DNA of 64,000 nucleotides, taken from the NCBI GenBank assembly GCA_002344785.1, contig DDUL01000003.1, positions 1 to 64,000 on the forward strand, given 5' to 3'. The position numbers were made by a program, and so were the translations under genes. Shown piece after piece: positions 59,563 through 64,000 of the stretch. Source of the stretch: Bdellovibrionaceae bacterium UBA2339 (GTDB taxonomy: Bacteria; Bdellovibrionota; Bdellovibrionia; Bdellovibrionales; JAMPXM01). Positions within the stretch are counted from its first letter, which is position 1. Each line of letters starts with the position of its first letter. The notes under the pieces are model-generated. The model did no database searches and had not been told where the DNA came from. It saw only the letters and a list, made by a program, of their open reading frames with translations.

Positions 59563-60282
59563 ATGAGGTCGCTTGCCGTGCTATCGGTCACATCCCTGCT
59601 TCGATTCGTTACTTGGGCTTTGCCGAGCACACCTCTCTTCATTCTAATGAGTATGCTGATGGCTTTGCCCGCATCGCGAACTGAAGCTTCGACCAATACG
59701 CGAAGCGAAGCTTCGACCACCTCAAAGGCGGCGGGCGCCGAGCCTCAGAAGCTCACAGCGCAAGCGCTGCAGCCGCCGACGGGTTGGATTGAACTCAAGG
59801 CCATTGCACCCGTACAGCGACTTTGGATTCACCAAGTCACCTCGCGAATTGTCGCCGACTCTTCTTTGTTTGCGATCCAAGCTCACAGCGCACGCGATGA
59901 AAAGATCCTGAAGCTCAAACGACAATTGGAAGCCTGGCATTCGGCGAACACAGTTCCGGATCTGTCTCCGCTGCAAGTGGATGGAGCATCGCTGGAAGCC
60001 TTTGAGCTTCGAGAGTCTGCCGTAAGCGGCACCACGAAATCCTCTCAATCCAAGGACTCAGCGCCTCAGACCTGTGAAACTTGCTGCTATACATTTCGCG
60101 CCAGCAGCAACACGCCCAATCGTCCGCCGACAGCTTGGCGGCAAACTTGGTGTTTCACTCCTCAGAGCAAGGCTCTGGTCGCCATCGAACGAGGCGCGGA
60201 TCGAATTTCAGCGCGCGAACGCCTTCAACTTTTGGAGCTTGAGTCCACTCTCCAACGCTCTTCGACAGGTTCTCATCCATGA
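59563..60282 (+). CDS. Exported protein of unknown function, coupled to the GGDEF gene
   Basis: A 239-residue protein with an N-terminal hydrophobic signal region (residues about 5-36), a Ser/Thr/Ala-rich stretch with an EAST-type repeat, and a globular part. The C-terminal part has cysteines CETCC and a WC pair. No family is recognised. Its stop overlaps the ATG of the GGDEF gene (ATGA), so the two are produced together and may act together. Confidence 0.65.
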   Translation: MRSLAVLSVTSLLRFVTWALPSTPLFILMSMLMALPASRTEASTNTRSEASTTSKAAGAEPQKLTAQALQPPTGWIELKAIAPVQRLWIHQVTSRIVADSSLFAIQAHSARDEKILKLKRQLEAWHSANTVPDLSPLQVDGASLEAFELRESAVSGTTKSSQSKDSAPQTCETCCYTFRASSNTPNRPPTAWRQTWCFTPQSKALVAIERGADRISARERLQLLELESTLQRSSTGSHP

Positions 60283-62009
60283 TCAAATTGAATCGCGTTT
60301 CGCAATGCTCATCAGCGCGCCGACTCACTCTGCTCCCTGCGCTGATGTTGGCCCTCGCTGGGTCCGCGATTTTCTTTGTTGTTGGTTTCCCCTCCACAGC
60401 GCTAGCCAATCGCACAAGCCCCACAGCCGCGATCTGTCCGACCACAGGCGCACCCGGCACCATCGTCATCAATGAACCTGCGTTGGAACCGCTCATCCAC
60501 AGTGTCAGCGAAATGGCCTGCACCGTGAGCGCGAATCAAACTCCCGTCGATGAGAGCCTCCTCATGGGACTGCTTCGCGGCAGCGGCCAATGCGCCATCG
60601 GCCTAGGCGGCGGAGTCATCAATCTCGCCGAAGGCTTGGGGGCCTTTGTGAAGCTCCTTGTGGTCGAGGCCCCAGCCGCTCTATGGCGTGCGGCGCGCGA
60701 CAAACTCCGCGAACTCTGGGCCAGCTCACCGAATGCCGCATCAGGTGCTGCGGTCTTGGCCTCGGAAAATGCGGAAGCCCAAGCCACACTCTTACAACGC
60801 GCGCAAGCCTACTACGGAGCTTTTCAAAACTTTCTTTCGCAAGCCGCTGACAGCATTCGCCGCGAGTATCGCGACTATCAATGCTTGCCGGCCCACGAAC
60901 AAAGTCGAATTCTCTGTCGCTTGATCAGCGAAGTCTTTCTCGTTGTGGTGAGCCCGGAAAAAATCATTCAAGGCGCGAAGTGGACCTATGACTTTGCACA
61001 AGCCAGTTCTGCTATGCTCCGCCAACTGAGGAACAATCCTGCGCTTCGTGAGATGAGTGCCGCAGATCGTATGCGTGCGGCCACACAAACACTCGCCGTC
61101 GTCGAAACACGCGGCCGCGAGCTTCGTCGCTTTCGCGATGCCAATCTCGTCGAGTACACCAACGCGCGCGGCGATCGCGTGCTGAAACTTGAAGAGTCGG
61201 TGACGCTCGCCAACGGCCAACGCGGCATTGTCGCACGCGAAGTGCTGGTCGACGCCAAAACCGGCGCGATTGATGCGAACACCGAAGTCGGCCGCGCCCT
61301 GATGGAGCGCATGGTGAGTGAAGGCAGCCAACGCAGCTCGCTCATTTTTGTCGACGTCAACAATCTCGGCAAAGTGAACTACTTCCGCGAAGGCACCACC
61401 GCCGGTGACCGCTATCTGGCCGGCGTCGGCGAATCGATTCGCGGCTCACTTCGCCCTGGCGATCTTTTCTTCAAAGCCGGCGGCGATGAGTTGGTGATGA
61501 TCCTCAACACTTCTGACCCCGCCGTCGTACAACGAGTTTCCGAACGCATCGTTCAGCAAGTCGGCCAGCACCGCGACCTCGGCCGAATGTTTTCCGCCGA
61601 GGTCGCGGGACAATCTGAGATCTACCGACAGATCGCGCGCGCACGCAGCGTCGACGATCTTCCTCAAGCCGTCCGCGCTCGCCTGTCACCCGATGAACTG
61701 GCCCGCGCACGCCAAGATTTTGCGAGCGCGCAGTCACAACTCCTCAGTTCACAAGTCACACAAATCCAAGCCCAAGCCTCGATCCGCCCCAGCGTTTCAA
61801 TTGGCTCCACCACTCTCCGCCAAGACAGTCTCGCCACCGCACTTCAACGTGCCGAGGCTCAAGCCACGGCCGTAAAAGTCGAATACAAAGCCGCCATCGG
61901 TTTAGACACGTCTAAATATGGGACAACGCCAGGAGGGGCCGTCACGTCTCGCCCCGACTACCGCGCGCGCCCCCAAGTCAGGCCTCCGGTCGAGCCCTCA
62001 GGTCCTTGA
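60279..62009 (+). CDS. Apparently exported GGDEF-domain protein
   Basis: The 576-residue protein has a signal peptide (LTLLPALMLALAGSAIFFVVG, then STALA) and a helical region with cysteines (QCLPAHEQSRILC) at about residues 50-300. A GGDEF-like domain follows at about 350-545. The domain has SLIFVDVNNLGKVNYFREGT, AGDRYL and the active-site loop KAGGDELVMIL, so the signature is GGDEL (401-405). Diguanylate cyclases make c-di-GMP from GTP in the cytoplasm, yet no clear membrane helix returns this domain to the cytoplasm. Weakly hydrophobic segments near 105-130 or 212-225 might do so. The Pro/Arg-rich tail is disordered. Confidence 0.75.
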   Translation: MIKLNRVSQCSSARRLTLLPALMLALAGSAIFFVVGFPSTALANRTSPTAAICPTTGAPGTIVINEPALEPLIHSVSEMACTVSANQTPVDESLLMGLLRGSGQCAIGLGGGVINLAEGLGAFVKLLVVEAPAALWRAARDKLRELWASSPNAASGAAVLASENAEAQATLLQRAQAYYGAFQNFLSQAADSIRREYRDYQCLPAHEQSRILCRLISEVFLVVVSPEKIIQGAKWTYDFAQASSAMLRQLRNNPALREMSAADRMRAATQTLAVVETRGRELRRFRDANLVEYTNARGDRVLKLEESVTLANGQRGIVAREVLVDAKTGAIDANTEVGRALMERMVSEGSQRSSLIFVDVNNLGKVNYFREGTTAGDRYLAGVGESIRGSLRPGDLFFKAGGDELVMILNTSDPAVVQRVSERIVQQVGQHRDLGRMFSAEVAGQSEIYRQIARARSVDDLPQAVRARLSPDELARARQDFASAQSQLLSSQVTQIQAQASIRPSVSIGSTTLRQDSLATALQRAEAQATAVKVEYKAAIGLDTSKYGTTPGGAVTSRPDYRARPQVRPPVEPSGP

Positions 62010-62202
62010 CCAAAGTTTTGCTCTAAATTGAGCCAACAAGGTTTGTTCTGCCTTTAGACGCTGTTACCCAATTGTGAGTCCTTCGAGCTTCGAGATTCAC
62101 GCAAACTTCATCCTCAACGACCGACTCTTGCAGCACACTTAAAGATATCGAGACTCGCTTCTGATCCCGGCCCCTCAATGAACGTCCCTACGGTAGGTGA
62201 TT

Positions 62203-63513
62203 ATGTTGAAGCCCGCTCAGCCGTCGAACGAGAGCCTCCGCCTGCAAAGTTTGCTGGATCTGAGAATTCTCGACACCGAACCCGAGCCCGCCTTCAATCA
62301 AATCGTCGAAATGGCTTCCGCCATTGCCGGCACACCCATCGCGCTGATTTCACTCGTTGAGAAGGACCGCCAATGGTTCAAAGCCAAAGTCGGAATCGAG
62401 ATCAGCGAAACTCCGCGCGACATCTCCTTTTGCGGTCACGTCGTCGGCTCCGGCCAATCGCTCGAGGTCTGCGACGCCACTCGTGATCCGCGCTTTCATG
62501 ATAACCCGATCGTCACGGATGGCCTTCAGTTGCGATACTATTTTGGCGCACCGATCACGCTTCAAGACGGCGTCACACTTGGCACGGTTTGCGTGATCGA
62601 CCAAACACATCGTCAGCTCACCGAAGAACAGCGCCAAGGCCTTGAGACCCTCGCCCGCCATGCGGCCGCACTCTTTGAACTGCGACGCCGCGATCAAGCG
62701 CTTCGCGAACAGGCGCTCACGCTGCAAGCCGCACTTCGCGAATTGGCCGAGTCCCGCGACCAATTGGCGCAAGCGAGTCGCCAGGCCGCTGTCTCAGATC
62801 TCGCATCGGGCGTGGCACACGAAGTGAACAATCCGCTCGCCATCATCCTTGGATCCATTGACCACATTGAACTTATGCTTCGGCAGAATCGCCCCCTTGA
62901 AAAAGTCTTAGAAGGCTTCGACCGAATGCGAGCCGGTGCCCAACGCATCCGCGATGTCGTGCAAGCTCTGCGCGATTTCTCTTACGTGGCCTCGCAAACT
63001 TCGTCGCGGATTCCAAACGAATCCCTGCAGCGCGAAGGCTCGGTTCAAGGCGGCATCGACCAAGCTCTGCTGCTTTTGCGCTCGCGAGCTCAAGCCAAAG
63101 GCGTGCAACTTAAGTTCGACGAGGCACGCTTCCCCGCCGATGATCGCGTGATGGCCGAAACTCGCGAAGTGATGGCCTGTGCGCTCGCCCTGCTCACCAA
63201 TGCTGTTGATTTTGCCAAGTCCGAGGTGCTGATCCAGGCGGAACGCACCGACCGAGAGTTTGTCGTGCGCGTGCAAGATGACGGAATTGGAATCGAACGC
63301 GAACGCGCCGCCCGCATCTTTGAACCCTTTCAGACGAGTCGCGAAGTTGGGCAAGGACGAGGCCTCGGCTTGGGAATGGCCAAGGGGCTGGCGAATCGCC
63401 GTGGCGGCGATGTGCGGCTCATCCAGATCAAAGATCCCACGATCTTTGAAATGCGCTGGCCTTTGAGTTCAGCCAGCATTCAGGCTGGGCGAGATGCTTC
63501 GAAGATCGCCTAA
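62203..63513 (+). CDS. GAF-domain sensor histidine kinase
   Basis: The protein of about 436 residues has no membrane segment. Residues 20-160 form a GAF domain (DISFCGHVVGSGQSLEVCDA, then YYFGAPITLQDG), a short coiled coil follows, and a histidine kinase core has His206 in DLASGVAHEVNNPLAIILGS. The ATPase part is complete: N box region ALLTNAVDFAKSE, G1 QDDGIGI, F box IFEPFQTS and G2 GRGLGLGMAKGLANRRGG. It is a soluble kinase sensing an internal signal. No response regulator is adjacent. The ATG at 62203 has TAGGTG upstream; a GTG two codons earlier is possible. Confidence 0.9.
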   Translation: MLKPAQPSNESLRLQSLLDLRILDTEPEPAFNQIVEMASAIAGTPIALISLVEKDRQWFKAKVGIEISETPRDISFCGHVVGSGQSLEVCDATRDPRFHDNPIVTDGLQLRYYFGAPITLQDGVTLGTVCVIDQTHRQLTEEQRQGLETLARHAAALFELRRRDQALREQALTLQAALRELAESRDQLAQASRQAAVSDLASGVAHEVNNPLAIILGSIDHIELMLRQNRPLEKVLEGFDRMRAGAQRIRDVVQALRDFSYVASQTSSRIPNESLQREGSVQGGIDQALLLLRSRAQAKGVQLKFDEARFPADDRVMAETREVMACALALLTNAVDFAKSEVLIQAERTDREFVVRVQDDGIGIERERAARIFEPFQTSREVGQGRGLGLGMAKGLANRRGGDVRLIQIKDPTIFEMRWPLSSASIQAGRDASKIA

Positions 63514-63682
63514 CTGGTCTCGTTGAGTGTTGCGAATTCGCAGCGCCCTCGTCCAAACGTCGAGAATTCCAGTGGAATCGCTCAAAATTCCCTGCCTACA
63601 GTGCGGGGTCGCGGAAATCGACCCGCTCCCCTAGGTCCAAGGGAGCTTAGGGCCGATCGCGCAACACTCAACGAGACCAGTT
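63512..63682. repeat. 171-bp intergenic element with perfect 23-bp terminal inverted repeats
   Basis: The left arm (63512-63534) and right arm (63660-63682) are perfect reverse complements over 23 bp; the inner end of each is AGTGTTGCG-type sequence. Each arm begins within the TAA stop of the flanking convergent gene. The 125-bp centre has smaller hairpins (GCTCCC / GGGAGC and GGTCG / CGACC) and no open frame of note. It could be a miniature inverted-repeat element or a paired terminator structure. No clear target-site duplication or T-tract is seen. Confidence 0.7.
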
Positions 63683-64000
63683 TAGGAGTAGAAACGGCGA
63701 TCATTCTTCGCCAAGTTCTTCATCGGCGCCGACGGCTTGAATCTCTCGCCGTACTTAGCCGCGAAGTTCTCAAGCTCGTCGCAAATCAGCTTCACGCCGA
63801 CCGTGTCCGCATAGCGGAGCAATCCGCCCCGAAACGGCGGAAAGCCGGTCCCCATGATCATCGCCAAATCCACTTCATCCGGCGTATCGACAATGCGCTC
63901 TTCGATCAGCGCCAAAGATGCCTCGTTGATCATGTTGAAGATTCCGCGTCGAATGGTTTCGTCGCTCGAAAGCTTATCCGTCGGCGCGGGCAGCCCAAGC
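63682..64000 (-). CDS. FadJ/FadB-type multifunctional fatty-acid oxidation protein, C-terminal end (partial)
   Basis: The frame is open to the right edge and gives the last 105 residues of a 3-hydroxyacyl-CoA dehydrogenase domain. IRRGIFNMINEASLALIEE, then VDTPDEVDLAMIMGTGFPPF and RGGLLRYADTVGV are the typical second C-terminal domain of FadJ/FadB alpha subunits. The rest, including the hydratase part, lies outside the window, so the full domain order is inferred. Its TAA overlaps the right arm of the inverted-repeat element. Confidence 0.85.
   Translation of the reverse strand, partial: LGLPAPTDKLSSDETIRRGIFNMINEASLALIEERIVDTPDEVDLAMIMGTGFPPFRGGLLRYADTVGVKLICDELENFAAKYGERFKPSAPMKNLAKNDRRFYS

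Overview
The window reads as chromosomal DNA of a Gram-negative bacterium with moderately high GC. Evidence is the many exported, lipobox-bearing and C-terminal-Phe beta-barrel proteins, phosphatidylserine decarboxylase, PlsC and a UDP-GlcNAc 2-epimerase. The mix of fused isobutyryl-CoA mutase, ScpA/ScpB with long acidic tails, HTTM membrane proteins, short cysteine-rich repeat modules on a pseudopilin and very tight ATGA-type gene overlaps resembles Bdellovibrionota or other former deltaproteobacteria. That placement is inference; there is no rRNA to settle it. No CRISPR array, intact insertion sequence or prophage was seen.

Layout. 1-2.3 kb holds two VOC-fold proteins, a GFA-type zinc protein and a HigBA-like toxin-antitoxin locus whose toxin has an in-frame stop. 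A tRNA-Pro(CGG) and its terminator follow at 2.4-2.5 kb. 2.7-6.6 kb carries a four-S1-domain protein, phosphatidylserine decarboxylase and a COG2509-type flavoprotein. 6.6-16 kb is the most striking block: an acyl carrier protein, an AMP-forming ligase and two separate MBOAT plus SGNH pairs, with an ABC importer ATPase and binding protein in the same operon as one pair. Together these have every part of a Dlt-like acyl-transfer-to-the-envelope system, in duplicate. 16-19.6 kb has an orphan TRAP binding protein, a pentapeptide-repeat protein and a protein with a degenerate rhodanese domain.

19.6-26.8 kb is a long minus-strand operon: M50 protease, TrpS, ScpA, ScpB, a membrane-anchored unknown, an HTTM protein and an ABC permease. 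27-30 kb has a small exported protein, a FadL-like barrel and WecB. 30.3-37.8 kb is a five-gene, translationally coupled operon for an exopolysaccharide (barrel, GT2 synthase, DUF2334 deacetylase-like protein, unknown, GH113-like hydrolase), closed by a strong terminator.

38-47 kb has a lipoprotein, a PD40-M28-PDZ peptidase, a B12-binding protein divergent from an acyl-CoA dehydrogenase, and two pseudopilins. 47-54 kb is a minus-strand acyl-CoA block (3-hydroxyacyl-CoA dehydrogenase, enoyl-CoA hydratase, IcmF) running into an ankyrin lipoprotein and pyroglutamyl peptidase. 54-59.4 kb has a barrel, an SH3-repeat protein, PlsC, a protein with RelA/SpoT-like motifs and a lipoprotein. 59.5-64 kb has an apparently exported GGDEF protein, a GAF histidine kinase, a 171-bp element bounded by perfect 23-bp inverted repeats, and the 3' end of a FadJ-type multifunctional enzyme running off the right edge.
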